Shown here: piece by piece, positions 47,067 to 56,785 of the stretch
Layout of the letters: the number at the start of each line of letters is the position of its first letter
Numbering within the stretch: position 1 is the stretch's first letter
NCBI GenBank assembly: GCA_037440405.1
Contig: JBBIUE010000008.1
Location: forward strand, 23,724-87,723
Source: JANMGV01 sp037440405
GTDB lineage: Bacteria; Planctomycetota; Planctomycetia; Pirellulales; Pirellulaceae
Direction: 5' to 3'
Length of the DNA stretch: 64,000 nucleotides
The notes under the pieces: model-generated
Seen by the model: only the letters and a program-made list of their open reading frames with translations
What the model was told of the DNA's origin: nothing
Database searches by the model: none
Made by a program: the position numbers and the translations under genes

Positions 47067-47221
47067 GCTTAACTTATCCTCTCATGCAGATCGATGGCAT
47101 CGGTCTGATGTTCTGTCTTAAATCAATCTTTCCAAACGAACGTTAAGTTTACCAAGTTGCGTGCTGACTGACAGATGCAATTCGGTGCGATGAAGGCAAC
47201 CCCAATTGCCCCACTCCAGAG

Positions 47222-48658
47222 CTACAGCGTTTTTAAGTACTCGAGAACGGCGAGCTTTTCTTCGTGGTTGAGGACGTTGACAAAGTCATGACCTTCAGCC
47301 GATTTTCCATTTTGCCGAGTATCGAAGACCCAACGTCGCTGATAACTGCCGAGACCGGCTGGAGTCGCTTCCAGCACTTCGTATTGCAGCCCGATTTCCT
47401 GGGTATTCATACCCAAACCAATTCGTCGCCAGATTTTGGGACGTTCGGCGGGATTCAAAACCTGCCACAACGTCGGAACGCTGCCGTTATGAAAATAGGG
47501 AGCCGATGCCCAAATCCCATCGAGCGGAGGTGCAACATATCCTGTCACATCCTCACGATTCGCATCCTCGCCGAAACGCGCAAACCAACTCGCACCGTAG
47601 CCGGCCCGGTGTCGTTCAGTCAGCGCGTCATATCGCACTCGGTCGGTCCCGATCTCATCGATGGGGACCATCATTTCAGGATAGTCTGTTGATTGTCCGT
47701 ACGTACCGTGGCAAGAAGAGCAATAAGTCTCGAACCGTTCCCTCCCCTTCTCTGCCAGAGCCTGATCGACAGGCAAGGGATATCGCGGTGGACGAATTTC
47801 TTGCATGAACGCGTAAACCTTGCGAAAATCTTCTTCCCAAGCTTGAAATTGCTTCGGGCCATTCTCTTTGACCAACATGAACTGCATCAAGCCGCGGTGG
47901 TTCTTTGCAGCGAAACCATCGATGTATAGATACTTCTTGCGGTGAAAGTGCCACCAAGCTGGAGCATCCATGTCGTGGTTGGACAGCTCTGGTGCAGGTC
48001 GCTCGACGACGACATTCAAGTCCTTGTCGCGAAAGTTCATCAGAGCGACTCCGAACATCACAGCATTGCTGGTTCCGACCGTTGTGCCGAGGGGCATGAA
48101 CGCCGAACCGACGTCCATGTGTGTGATCGGTTTCTTCAGCGACAGTTTGGCCCGACGCACTTGTTCCGTCAGCGACTCCAGGCCGTACAGCGTATTCGGT
48201 GCACCTGGAAATACGCTCCCATAGACACTGCCACCATGACATGCAAAACAGTTCATCACATACTGCCCATCCTCGCGTACGACGTATTGCAGTGGCTTCG
48301 ACGAATCCCCGATGCGAGCTGTGAGTCCATAACGCGACCACGTCCGCTGGCGATCGTCGCGCGGCGGCCCAACGTCGTTGAATGGAGGGGCGTCGCCGAG
48401 TCTGTCCAAGCGTGTCAGCACTTCCTCGTCGAAGTCAGCCGGCAGGTAGACTTTCTCTGTCAACAAGCGGTACCCTGCCCTGCCCTCTTCCGAAAGACTC
48501 TCGAACATTTCGCGGACATGCTGATCAAGAGCCGCCGAGACGACGCGATTCGTCTCGGCTTGCGCGCCAATCCAATTTGTGTTTGATTCGTTCGCCGCCG
48601 CAGAACTGAACAGCCAAGCCAAGATGCTTGCCAATGTGATCCAACGCATGCAAATCAA
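47222..48658 (-). CDS. Exported multi-haem cytochrome c
   Basis: 478 residues with a signal peptide (MICMRWITLASILAWLFSSAAA). Two haem-binding CxxCH motifs are CFACHG (about residue 138) and CSSCHG (about 317). It resembles the di-haem peroxidase-like cytochromes of planctomycetes, with PLDGIWASAPYFHNGSVPTL near the C-terminus, where a Met or His ligand is expected. An electron carrier or peroxidase role in the periplasm is inferred. Monocistronic. Confidence 0.87.
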   Translation of the reverse strand: MICMRWITLASILAWLFSSAAANESNTNWIGAQAETNRVVSAALDQHVREMFESLSEEGRAGYRLLTEKVYLPADFDEEVLTRLDRLGDAPPFNDVGPPRDDRQRTWSRYGLTARIGDSSKPLQYVVREDGQYVMNCFACHGGSVYGSVFPGAPNTLYGLESLTEQVRRAKLSLKKPITHMDVGSAFMPLGTTVGTSNAVMFGVALMNFRDKDLNVVVERPAPELSNHDMDAPAWWHFHRKKYLYIDGFAAKNHRGLMQFMLVKENGPKQFQAWEEDFRKVYAFMQEIRPPRYPLPVDQALAEKGRERFETYCSSCHGTYGQSTDYPEMMVPIDEIGTDRVRYDALTERHRAGYGASWFARFGEDANREDVTGYVAPPLDGIWASAPYFHNGSVPTLWQVLNPAERPKIWRRIGLGMNTQEIGLQYEVLEATPAGLGSYQRRWVFDTRQNGKSAEGHDFVNVLNHEEKLAVLEYLKTL

Positions 48659-49064
48659 TGCTGTCTCAGACTTAAAAAAGTGAAGATTTGTTGTCTAGGA
48701 TATCTTATCATCCTCGACAACGGCCACGAAATGGGCGTTAGCTATCGCCTCTTGAGCAGATTCGTTTGCTAATTGCTTGATCACGAAACGACGCTGCGTG
48801 ACCCCAAGGCCCATCCGACTACAGACTCCAAGATGGCCAAAACTTCGCGATTTGCTGCCAGATGATTTCGCTCATCTTCCCAGGCAACAACGATGGGGAT
48901 CCTACTGATACCGTTTACTGATCGCACGAGCTTTGGCTCAAGTTAACCGGATCGACGATCGAAGACTGCTTTGGTGGTTGCTCCCTCTTAATGATGGTCA
49001 GGTGTGAAAGGGTTTTCGAGCTTTCCATGAAACGAGCCAACATTCATGAGGAGAGTAACGTAAA
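48659..49064. other. Intergenic region, nothing recognised
   Basis: About 400 bp between divergent genes. No ORF, RNA or strong hairpin was seen; the left part is AT-rich and could hold the cytochrome promoter. Confidence 0.45.
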
Positions 49065-50102
49065 ATGAGTGTCTCGCTCGAAGCGATCTCTTTTAAGATG
49101 GTAAAGCACATGGCGATCACTTTCCGATGGCGATCAAGCAAGGTCTTGATCGAAGTGTTAAATTGTTCAATGCAATGGAAGACCGTTGCGATGGCAATAG
49201 TATTGGTTTGCCAATTCGCTAATCACCCTGTGTTGACCGGCGAGCCTGCTCTTGTATTCTCAAGTCCGCTCCCATCTGGTAACGGTATCGCCAAAGGGAC
49301 CAATGCCAACGCTGATCTGTCAAAACATCCGTCCGTTATCTTCATGGACGATTTCGAACAGGGAGAGATCGGCGAAGGCTGGGACGAAATCAACAACAAA
49401 GGAAGTGCTGCCCTGGCTTTCTCGGACCGTTCCGCTGATTCACCGATCTTCGGAAATCGCTCACTCAAAGTGACGGCCACACTCGGCGAGAACGAGGGAG
49501 GAGGCATGACGAAGTGGTTTCCATCGGCGAGCCAATTGTTTATCCGCCTTTACACTCGGTTCGACGCGCAATGCGATTATGTTCATCACTTTTGTACCCT
49601 TCGCGCTAATCGAAGCCTGCTCGGCGGTGACCGGTGGAGCGGGTTCGGTGGTGCTGGTCTGTTACCCGACGGTACTCGACGCTTTTCGACGGCGATTGAA
49701 CCATGGGGAAACTGGGGCCAGTGGCCTCCGCCGGGTCGATGGAACTTTTATAGCTATTGGCACGAGATGAAGCCGAGTCCCGATGGAAAGTATTGGGGCA
49801 ACGGCTTTCGGCCCGAATCTCAAGAGGATATTCCTCGCGATGTCTGGATATGCGTCGAGATGATGCTCAAGCACAATACGCCCGGACTCGATGACGGCGA
49901 GCAAGCCTTTTGGATCGATGGCAAACTCATCGGTCATTGGTCGGGCTTCAACTGGCGAACCGATGACAAGCTCATGGCCAATGCCTTCACCTTAGAAAGC
50001 TACGTCACCGACCGTTGGACCAAGGTCAAAACGAACATCGTTCACTTCGATAATGTCGTCATCGCCAAAGAGTACATCGGACCGCATCCCAACGAGCACT
50101 GA
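49065..50102 (+). CDS. Secreted lectin/lyase-like beta-sandwich protein
   Basis: Up to 345 residues. The ATG at 49065 has GAGGAG about ten bases upstream, but ATG 49170 (MQWKTVAMAIVLVCQF) would put the signal peptide at the N-terminus. The mature part begins with FMDDFEQGEIGEGWDE, typical of concanavalin-like or polysaccharide-lyase-like domains, with WYSYWHEMKP-like aromatic strands and a final HFDNVVIAKEYIGP. It probably binds or cleaves a polysaccharide; no catalytic residue was fixed. Confidence 0.72.
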   Translation: MSVSLEAISFKMVKHMAITFRWRSSKVLIEVLNCSMQWKTVAMAIVLVCQFANHPVLTGEPALVFSSPLPSGNGIAKGTNANADLSKHPSVIFMDDFEQGEIGEGWDEINNKGSAALAFSDRSADSPIFGNRSLKVTATLGENEGGGMTKWFPSASQLFIRLYTRFDAQCDYVHHFCTLRANRSLLGGDRWSGFGGAGLLPDGTRRFSTAIEPWGNWGQWPPPGRWNFYSYWHEMKPSPDGKYWGNGFRPESQEDIPRDVWICVEMMLKHNTPGLDDGEQAFWIDGKLIGHWSGFNWRTDDKLMANAFTLESYVTDRWTKVKTNIVHFDNVVIAKEYIGPHPNEH

Positions 50103-50435
50103 AGCATCTTCATCTATTGACACCTCGCTGCTTACAGATCGCCGTAAGGGTTGACGTACCGATCATTGCATTGACGTGAATGGTCACGTCATGACGCAAG
50201 AGTATGAAGCGAGTCTTGAATCTGCGACTTGCTGGATTTTTTTGGAGAATGGGAAGCTGCAACGCGAACAAGCGACAAGTCATAATCGATTGTTCTCGCT
50301 GCCGTCGCAAGACACCCGAATGCGTACCTTTGATGGGCACGAGCGAGTGAATCGTTGAGCCAAGTCCTTTCTGAGGACTCCGGCTTGCACTGCCGGGAGC
50401 CGTGATCATTACGCGCAAAGTGGAGAGCAGTGAGA
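50103..50435. other. Intergenic region between convergent genes
   Basis: About 330 bp. A weak hairpin CCGGC/GCCGG lies near 50390 without a T-run. No gene seen. Confidence 0.4.
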
Positions 50436-50759
50436 CTATTCCGATGGCGGCTTATCGCGACGGAAAACAGCGACGACGTCCTCGACGGGGACGACATATA
50501 ACTGGTTGTCAGCCTCGAAATCGACTGGAATAGCATTTTTTGGATGAAAGAGGACTTTGTCGTACTGGCGCAAGGGCAATTCCTCGTCGTTCTCAACCTG
50601 CTTACTAATGGTAACGACCCTGCCAGTAATGGTCGGAATTTCCGCTGCATCGGGAAGGGCAATTCCCCCTTTGGTTTCCCGCTTTGGCTCATCCTTGCGA
50701 ACCAAGATTCTTGGGCCGATGGGTTCAATAACCTCGAATTCTACCTGCCGCTTTGCCAT
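50436..50759 (-). CDS. groES: GroES-type co-chaperonin
   Basis: 107 residues from ATG 50759 with GGAG seven bases upstream; an upstream frame to 50807 is not needed. The 10-kDa chaperonin fold is clear: GPRILVRKDEP, the mobile loop TKGGIALPDA that docks on GroEL, and DKVLFHPKNA. No groEL follows, so this is a solitary groES. It is divergent from rplY; no CIRCE element was found in the shared 158-bp promoter region. Confidence 0.88.
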   Translation of the reverse strand: MAKRQVEFEVIEPIGPRILVRKDEPKRETKGGIALPDAAEIPTITGRVVTISKQVENDEELPLRQYDKVLFHPKNAIPVDFEADNQLYVVPVEDVVAVFRRDKPPSE

Positions 50760-50917
50760 AATCACTCCGGACACATTTGATCTTGCCAACTGTACAGCAA
50801 TTGTCATACTGTAGGGCCCTTTGGGGAACCAGCCTAGAAGGAATTTGGTCGATTTCTACAGGATCGATCAACGTATCCAATTGTCGTACACATATTTTTG
50901 TTGAGTCATCCGTCGAT

Positions 50918-51544
50918 ATGATCGAAACGATCGAAGTACAAAAGCGTGAGGGCATCGGGAGTCTCAAGGTTAGCAAGCTGCGAGCGCAGGGCTTGGTTCC
51001 GGCAATACTCTATGGTCACGGCGAAGAAAACGTGTGCCTGTCGGTTCGTCGTGAAACGGTTCTGAGCTTGGTTCGCCATGGCACGAAATTGGTCAGCTTA
51101 ACCGGAGATGTGAACGACACGGCATTGGTTCGCGACGTGCAGTGGGATAGTTTAGGGAGCGAAATCATGCACCTCGACTTCGCGCGCGTCTCGCAGACCG
51201 AGCTGGTCGAAGTCACGCTCCCTGTTCATTTGGTTGGAGAAGCGCCTGGATTGAGCGAGGGTGGTCAGCTTCGCTTTGTATCCCACGAGATGACCATTCG
51301 CTGTCCGGCTGCATCGATTCCTGAGTTCATATCAGTGAGTGTGTCGCATCTTCACTTGGGCCAGTCGGTTCATGCTGGCGAAGTCAGCTTGCCGGAAGAC
51401 GCGACGACCGTCACTCCTCCCGGGATTGTCATAGTTCAGGTCGTTGTACCGGTGGCAGTGACGGAAGAGGCTGCGACCACCCTCGGAACGGAGCCAGAGC
51501 TCATCCGCAAAGAAAAGGCCGCAGAAACAGCCGACAAGGATTAA
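50918..51544 (+). CDS. rplY: 50S ribosomal protein L25, general-stress (CTC) form
   Basis: 208 residues, the long form with an N-terminal 5S rRNA-binding domain (KREGIGSLKVSKLRAQGLVPAILYG) and a C-terminal CTC beta domain. ATG 50918 (MIETIEVQ) is chosen over the upstream frame because it begins the family consensus. It is followed 18 bp later by pth, a common pair. Confidence 0.92.
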   Translation: MIETIEVQKREGIGSLKVSKLRAQGLVPAILYGHGEENVCLSVRRETVLSLVRHGTKLVSLTGDVNDTALVRDVQWDSLGSEIMHLDFARVSQTELVEVTLPVHLVGEAPGLSEGGQLRFVSHEMTIRCPAASIPEFISVSVSHLHLGQSVHAGEVSLPEDATTVTPPGIVIVQVVVPVAVTEEAATTLGTEPELIRKEKAAETADKD

Positions 51545-51562
51545 TTGGGTCGGTGACTTGTC

Positions 51563-52165
51563 ATGGCACCTCCAGACCCTCCCCCTTCCGATCTGAACTC
51601 ACGGAAATTGATTGTAGGGTTAGGGAATCCTGGGGCTCGTTACGAGTCGACTCGCCACAACGTCGGTTTCGAATGCCTGCATCGCTTGCATCAACGGATC
51701 GGCAAACCCAGTATCGGCTCTCGATTCGAGGCCCAGTGGTGTCAGGGTGTCTTACAAGGTCGTCAAGTTTGCCTGATCTGGCCGCTGACTTACATGAATG
51801 CCAGCGGTCGAAGCGTCAAACAGTTCCTTAATTTTTTCAAAATCCCCCTGCCCAATTTGATCGTGGTATGCGATGATTTAGCCTTGCCACTAGGGCGAAT
51901 TCGCATTCGCAAATCAGGGTCGAGTGGCGGGCAGAAGGGACTGGGTGATATCCTCCGCGCAGCAGGGTCTCAGGACGTGCCTCGACTGCGAATCGGGATT
52001 GGTTCGCCACCTCCCAACTGGGACCCTGCAGACTATGTATTAGCGAAATTCAAAAAAGACGAACAATTCGAAATCGATTTGGCCCTTGCAAAGGCTGTCG
52101 ATGCCATCGAAGATTGGATTGAGCACGGCATTGACTCTTGCATGAATCGTTTTAACAAGGCATAA
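51563..52165 (+). CDS. pth: Peptidyl-tRNA hydrolase
   Basis: 200 residues. It frees tRNA from stalled peptidyl-tRNA. Motifs are GLGNPGARYESTRHNVGF (with the catalytic His and Asn), DDLALPLGRIRIR with the catalytic Asp, and GSSGGQKGL. The starting Met is followed by a Pro-rich 13-residue tip before the consensus. It is in an operon with rplY. Confidence 0.94.
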   Translation: MAPPDPPPSDLNSRKLIVGLGNPGARYESTRHNVGFECLHRLHQRIGKPSIGSRFEAQWCQGVLQGRQVCLIWPLTYMNASGRSVKQFLNFFKIPLPNLIVVCDDLALPLGRIRIRKSGSSGGQKGLGDILRAAGSQDVPRLRIGIGSPPPNWDPADYVLAKFKKDEQFEIDLALAKAVDAIEDWIEHGIDSCMNRFNKA

Positions 52166-52255
52166 CCGAACGAACTCTGAATATTTGGCAATCACATCGC
52201 AACCCTTCCTTCGTCGTTGTGTTGATCGAAGGAATAGAACGCAAGGAGAAATCAC

Positions 52256-52687
52256 TTGGCAACACAATGTTATGAATGTCTCTTGATTTTGGATAGCAAC
52301 CGATATGCTCGCGATCCTAGCGGTGTTGCCGAATCCGTCCGTCAAACCATCGAAAAGTTTGGCGGAGAAATCCTCGTCAGCCGTCTTTGGGCGGAGCAGA
52401 AGCTCGCTTACCCCATCAAGAAGCACCAGAAAGGGACCTACTGGCTGACGTTTTTCAAAATGGACAGCCTGCGATTGAAGGAACTCAATCGTGCTGCACA
52501 GCTCAATGAAAACATCATTCGGTTCTTGATCACGAATGTCGATCCACGATTGATTGATACCCTCGTGGCTCACGCGGAAGGTCGACAGGCAGCATTGGCG
52601 GAACAGCGAGAACAAATCGCGGCGAATCTGGCTGCGGTCGCTGTCGACGACGTAGAAGAAACCAGCGAGGAATCGGTGGAAGATTAG
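52256..52687 (+). CDS. rpsF: 30S ribosomal protein S6
   Basis: 143 residues. TTG 52256 with AAGGAG about seven bases upstream is the only start that fits the alignment (YECLLILDSNRYARD). The C-terminus is longer than average and acidic (VDDVEETSEESVED). It opens the rpsF-ssb-rplI group. Confidence 0.93.
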   Translation: MATQCYECLLILDSNRYARDPSGVAESVRQTIEKFGGEILVSRLWAEQKLAYPIKKHQKGTYWLTFFKMDSLRLKELNRAAQLNENIIRFLITNVDPRLIDTLVAHAEGRQAALAEQREQIAANLAAVAVDDVEETSEESVED

Positions 52688-52897
52688 CCACGAAAAACAG
52701 GCGGGGCGCAGTCAATGGGAAACTGCTTGGCGCTACCCGGAACCCGAAATGTCAGCGTAATGATTCTGTTGAGTAAGTGCAAATAATAACCAGACAACGA
52801 AAGTATTTCCTGTAAGCAAGCGAACCAGGAAGCAAGCTTGTGTCCGGCATGGCAGCTTGTTAGATAAAAGAATCGTCTTGTATCGAGGTCAATTGCC

Positions 52898-53347
52898 ATG
52901 GCATCCTTCAATCGCGTCATCTTGATGGGAAATCTTACGAGGGATATCGAATTGCGTTTTACCCCCAATAAGACCCCGGTGGCTGAGGTCGGCTTGGCGG
53001 TGAACGACAAAAGAAAATCGGCCACCGGAGAATGGATTGACGAGGTTACGTTCGTCGATTTGGTCTTGTGGGGCAAAACAGCCGAAATAGCAAGCGAATA
53101 TCTTGGCAAAGGATCGCCCATCTTTATCGAAGGACGTTTGAAGCTGGACACATGGGAAACCGATGGCCAAAAGAGATCAAAGCTGCGTGTCGTCGTTGAA
53201 CGCATGCAGTTCATCGGGCCTCCCCGCAATGCCGATGGTACAACGCGAACTCGATCCGCACCGCCAACGGAAGTATATGTTGAGTCGTCGGGAGAAGTTG
53301 TACGTGATATCAACGAGCACTATGCCGGCGAAGACGTCCCTTTCTGA
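52898..53347 (+). CDS. ssb: Single-stranded DNA-binding protein
   Basis: 149 residues, with an OB fold (NRVILMGNLTRDIELRFTPNKTP) and a DDVPF-like acidic tip (AGEDVPF), the docking tail for partner proteins. It is located between rpsF and rplI, the usual place in this operon. Confidence 0.95.
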   Translation: MASFNRVILMGNLTRDIELRFTPNKTPVAEVGLAVNDKRKSATGEWIDEVTFVDLVLWGKTAEIASEYLGKGSPIFIEGRLKLDTWETDGQKRSKLRVVVERMQFIGPPRNADGTTRTRSAPPTEVYVESSGEVVRDINEHYAGEDVPF

Positions 53348-53409
53348 TTGACAATCTTGAACATCACGCCATTATTGACTACCAAAATACTGATTGAGGA
53401 TATGAGAAT

Positions 53410-53925
53410 ATGAGCACTTCAAAAACTCTCGTTGCACGACACAAACCCCTTCCCAAGGGAAAGCATGGTGGCATTCAACTCATGCTGATTCAATCGGTCG
53501 ACCACCTCGGCAAAGCCGGTGAGATCGTCGAGGTAAAGCCTGGATACGCCAACAATTACCTTCTCCCGCAGGGTTTAGCAATCGTTGCCAGCGACCATCA
53601 CAAACGGATGGTGGAAAAACACAAGGCAAAGCTCCTCGAGCTAGAAAAGCGACGCTTGGCCGGACTTCAAGCGTTGGCCGATCGCATTGCGTCGCAGTCC
53701 ATCAACATCGAAGCGAATGCGAATGATGATGGCCACCTCTACGGCAGCGTTGGTGCCCACGATATCGTCATGGCCTTGCGTCAAGTCGATATTTCGATCA
53801 GCGATGACCACGTCCGACTCGCTGGTCCTCTGAAGGAACTGGGACTTTACACCGTCAAGATCCAACTCCACCAAGAGATCACGACCGATCTCAAGGTTTG
53901 GGTCGTCCCCGCCGTCACTGCCTGA
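53410..53925 (+). CDS. rplI: 50S ribosomal protein L9, N-terminally extended
   Basis: 171 residues. The conserved L9 start (LIQSVDHLGKAGEIVEVKPGYANNYLLPQGLA) begins only at about residue 25, so there is an N-terminal basic extension SKTLVARHKPLPKGKHG, seen in planctomycetes. The linker helix and C-terminal domain are complete. The ATG follows GAGGAT. No rpsR (S18) lies between ssb and rplI, unlike many bacteria. Confidence 0.93.
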   Translation: MSTSKTLVARHKPLPKGKHGGIQLMLIQSVDHLGKAGEIVEVKPGYANNYLLPQGLAIVASDHHKRMVEKHKAKLLELEKRRLAGLQALADRIASQSINIEANANDDGHLYGSVGAHDIVMALRQVDISISDDHVRLAGPLKELGLYTVKIQLHQEITTDLKVWVVPAVTA

Positions 53926-53959
53926 CGATCTTCAGTTCTTTGTTGGTTGAAAATGGTCT

Positions 53960-53988
53960 GTGGCTTTTGCCTTTCTCGGCAAGGCCAC
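53960..53988 (+). terminator. Hairpin downstream of rplI
   Basis: GTGGC-TTGCC pairs with GGCAA-GCCAC (small bulge) 35 bp past the rplI stop. No long T-run follows, so this is only a possible end structure. Confidence 0.35.
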
Positions 53989-54640
53989 TCTCGTTGGATA
54001 CTGGTTCGTCGTGCACTTCTCTTGTAGCCGCACAGTCGTATTTGCAGTGAACATGGTTCTGGCGATTGCAGTGCGGTTCAAAAGCAGGTAGTTCAAATCT
54101 GTTCGGGGTAATTTAGAAATTTCTACGCGTCGAATGGAGCACGCTCGCATGTGCGGGTCCGCTCAGCGAACACGTCACCATTCCAATTTCGCTTACATTG
54201 GGAATACGAATTTTCCACAATGTACCCGTTCTGTCATCAGGATGTGACATCCTTCACCTTCCGTCGGATGGCACATTCTGAATCTGCCTGTCTGGCGGAG
54301 TTGTACCTCCCACAATTCAAGCGTTGCAGATCGAACTGCTCTGTAGGCTGTTTATCCCGCAAATCCTGCCCGATGGGCGTCGAGAGAGTCCGAATGCTAA
54401 GGATTTCTCGCGAAATAAAATCCGCTCTTCTCTGGAAGCGGGCCGGCGCGAGCTCATTGTTTATCGTCGGTCTCCCGAGGATCAAATGGAGCGGAGTTGG
54501 CCTTCAACACAATGCAAGGGTTGTTTTTGCATAACAATAGTATCGATGACTCGATTGACCATCGAATTCGATGCCAGCTTAACGCTAAGCGACCGCTTGC
54601 ATTTTATTTGCTACTTCGTTGTTGTGGAGTTTTGGAAACG
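53989..54640. other. Intergenic region, nothing recognised
   Basis: About 650 bp before the alpha/beta hydrolase. Several overlapping frames are open, but none has a recognisable protein pattern. No RNA gene seen. Confidence 0.45.
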
Positions 54641-56071
54641 ATGTGTAAACTTCGTGAATTCGTTGCTGGGTGCGTTCTTGCGGTCGTTTCCGTCTTTCTC
54701 TCGGCCGCTCACGGTCAGACCGAGCGATTTGAACTAGGCAAGCGGGTCCATCGCTTTGAAGTCGCTTGGCAGAAAGCTACCGCCGAGGATCGGATACGGG
54801 CTGTGGAACCCATTTCTAAAGCGGTCACGAGTTTCTTCAGCTTGCGTCTTTTGACTGCTGCAGAATTCGTCGATCAAGCTTATTTTGTAACTTCAAAGAA
54901 AGAAGAGCCAAGTGATTTTGAGCGCTGGTCGATCGCTCAACATGTCCTCCTTGAGCGTCGATTGTTTCGTCAGGAGGAGCCGCTTCGACTGCGAATCGAA
55001 CCGTTTTACCCGATTTCGTGGCATCGCCCAGCAACCGTTCTTGTGCAAATCGCGCTGCAATCGTTAAGGGAAGCGGAACCAAGCCATATTCTGTTGGCCG
55101 ATGGAGTGGAATTCGACGAGCGGGGATGGGAGTTCTCTCTGAGCAACATTCTGGAAGCAGACTATCGATTGATCGTGCGCATGAACTGCGGAAGTGAAGC
55201 ATGGGAGATGCCGCCGATGACGATCTCCGTGGCTGCCAACCTCAACGATCGACTGATGAAGTTATCGGAAGCTGTGAAGGACAAGAGTCGGTGGGAAAGC
55301 GGAACTCTGCGCTCCAGTCTGCGTTCATGGAATCAGCTTTTCAAAAGTCTGTCATCGGAGGCTACCCAGGAAACGGACTATCCAGCGGTGCAATTGCTGA
55401 CTACGGCCGAGTCTCTAACTGCCGATCCTAATGACCTGAGTCCGATGGTCGAGTTTAGCAGCAGTGACAGTGGTGTTTGGATGAATCTTGTCAGCGACAA
55501 CAAGACGTTGCCTGTTCGTTTTCGATTACCCAAGAATCGACAACGCCCCTTCCCCGTACTTGTTGCCTATCACGGTGCCGGTGGGAGCGAGAACATGTTC
55601 TTTGAAACCTACGGAGCTGGAAGAACGATTGACTTGGCGATCGAGCGAGGGTGGATCATCGTGTGCCCGAGACAAGGACTTCTTGGACTGGGACTTGACC
55701 TTGAGCCAATGCTGGACGAATTGGCTCGAATGGTTCCGATCGATAAGAACCGCGTGTACGTGATGGGACACTCCATGGGAGCTGCCCAGGTCATTCAACA
55801 GGCGCTTGCCTATCCTCAGCTACCGAAGGCTTCAGCTGCCTTGGGAGGTGGTCGAGGAATCGTGAGTGTCCCTGCCAACATGAACTTTCCGTGGTTTGTC
55901 GGCGCGGGAGAACAAGATTTCGGCAAAGCTGGTGCGTGGGCCTTGGCAAGCAGCTTGGAAAAGGGGGGAAGGTCGGTGACCTATCGGGAGTATCCGAACG
56001 TCGAGCACCTAGTCATCGTGCAAGCTGCGTTGGACGATGTCTTCGACTTTTTTGATCAATCGAAAGACTGA
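54641..56071 (+). CDS. Secreted alpha/beta hydrolase (esterase/peptidase-like)
   Basis: 476 residues from ATG 54641, with a signal peptide MCKLREFVAGCVLAVVSVFL. A 280-residue N-terminal part is unknown. The hydrolase domain has an oxyanion loop AYHGAGGS, the nucleophile elbow GHSMGA (Ser), an Asp near GAGEQDF and the catalytic His in NVEHL. This looks like a complete Ser-Asp-His triad. The longer frame (54497) adds no signal sequence. Substrate unknown; PHB-depolymerase or feruloyl-esterase-like types are possible. Confidence 0.82.
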   Translation: MCKLREFVAGCVLAVVSVFLSAAHGQTERFELGKRVHRFEVAWQKATAEDRIRAVEPISKAVTSFFSLRLLTAAEFVDQAYFVTSKKEEPSDFERWSIAQHVLLERRLFRQEEPLRLRIEPFYPISWHRPATVLVQIALQSLREAEPSHILLADGVEFDERGWEFSLSNILEADYRLIVRMNCGSEAWEMPPMTISVAANLNDRLMKLSEAVKDKSRWESGTLRSSLRSWNQLFKSLSSEATQETDYPAVQLLTTAESLTADPNDLSPMVEFSSSDSGVWMNLVSDNKTLPVRFRLPKNRQRPFPVLVAYHGAGGSENMFFETYGAGRTIDLAIERGWIIVCPRQGLLGLGLDLEPMLDELARMVPIDKNRVYVMGHSMGAAQVIQQALAYPQLPKASAALGGGRGIVSVPANMNFPWFVGAGEQDFGKAGAWALASSLEKGGRSVTYREYPNVEHLVIVQAALDDVFDFFDQSKD

Positions 56072-56785
56072 TCGACTTTGGTTCTTGGATGCTGGGGGCC
56101 TCTTGAAACAGAACGGTTCGCATTTGACGCGTTGTCCCTCGGATATTTACTAAAAGCCGCAGGTGGCTCGTTGGCAGTAGGTTCGTCGCCAAATCTGCTT
56201 GGACTCAATTGAAAGCGATGACAGCAATCCGGCTCAAATACAGTTCCCCAAACACGCCCAAAGGAGGGGTGACCAGTTCGCGATTTCGTGAAATTTTGCG
56301 AGCCCTATGGGAACAACTTGTATCCTCGGGGTTGAATAGTATCAGTTCAACGGTATTCCCTGAGAAACTTGATGCAGCAGGTGAACTTTTGTAGCTATAT
56401 CAGCGGCAAGTGAGCATTCACCAAATTTAAACCCCTATACGACAGTGGATTAATGAGTCGTCCCACCCAGAAGTTTGGGGTTGGTGTATGTTTACCATCC
56501 GTGGGCCGAACATCCAGAGTCTACCTGAGGGTCAATAGCTTCCGTGTTTTTTGGAATTTGTGCGTTTGGTGACGAACCAGTCAACCTGGACACTCGTTGG
56601 TTCAGGAAGGGAAGAATCACGGGCCATGCATTCCTAATGCTCATGCAGCAGGTAAAGTTACGCGTGCTACTGGAAAACTCAGGCGTTGGATTACGATAGG
56701 GAAATTTTAGGTCAGCCACCTCAAAGGCTGCCACGCAATTGGGAACAGTGATCGCATGGAAATCGGCTTGGTAAAGGAACTATTC
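56072..56785. other. Intergenic region, nothing recognised
   Basis: About 710 bp between same-strand genes. No conserved ORF, RNA or hairpin was seen; no promoter was assigned. Confidence 0.45.

Noticed and set aside
47067..47221. TPP riboswitch upstream of thiC
   Set aside because: The reverse-strand leader lacks the CTGAGA and the ACCTGAT... THI-box core; no such fold could be drawn.
50760..50917. CIRCE/HrcA operator between groES and rplY
   Set aside because: The TTAGCACTC-N9-GAGTGCTAA pattern is absent.
54324..54737. 137-codon ORF
   Set aside because: It overlaps the signal sequence of the alpha/beta hydrolase in another frame and has no protein-like pattern.
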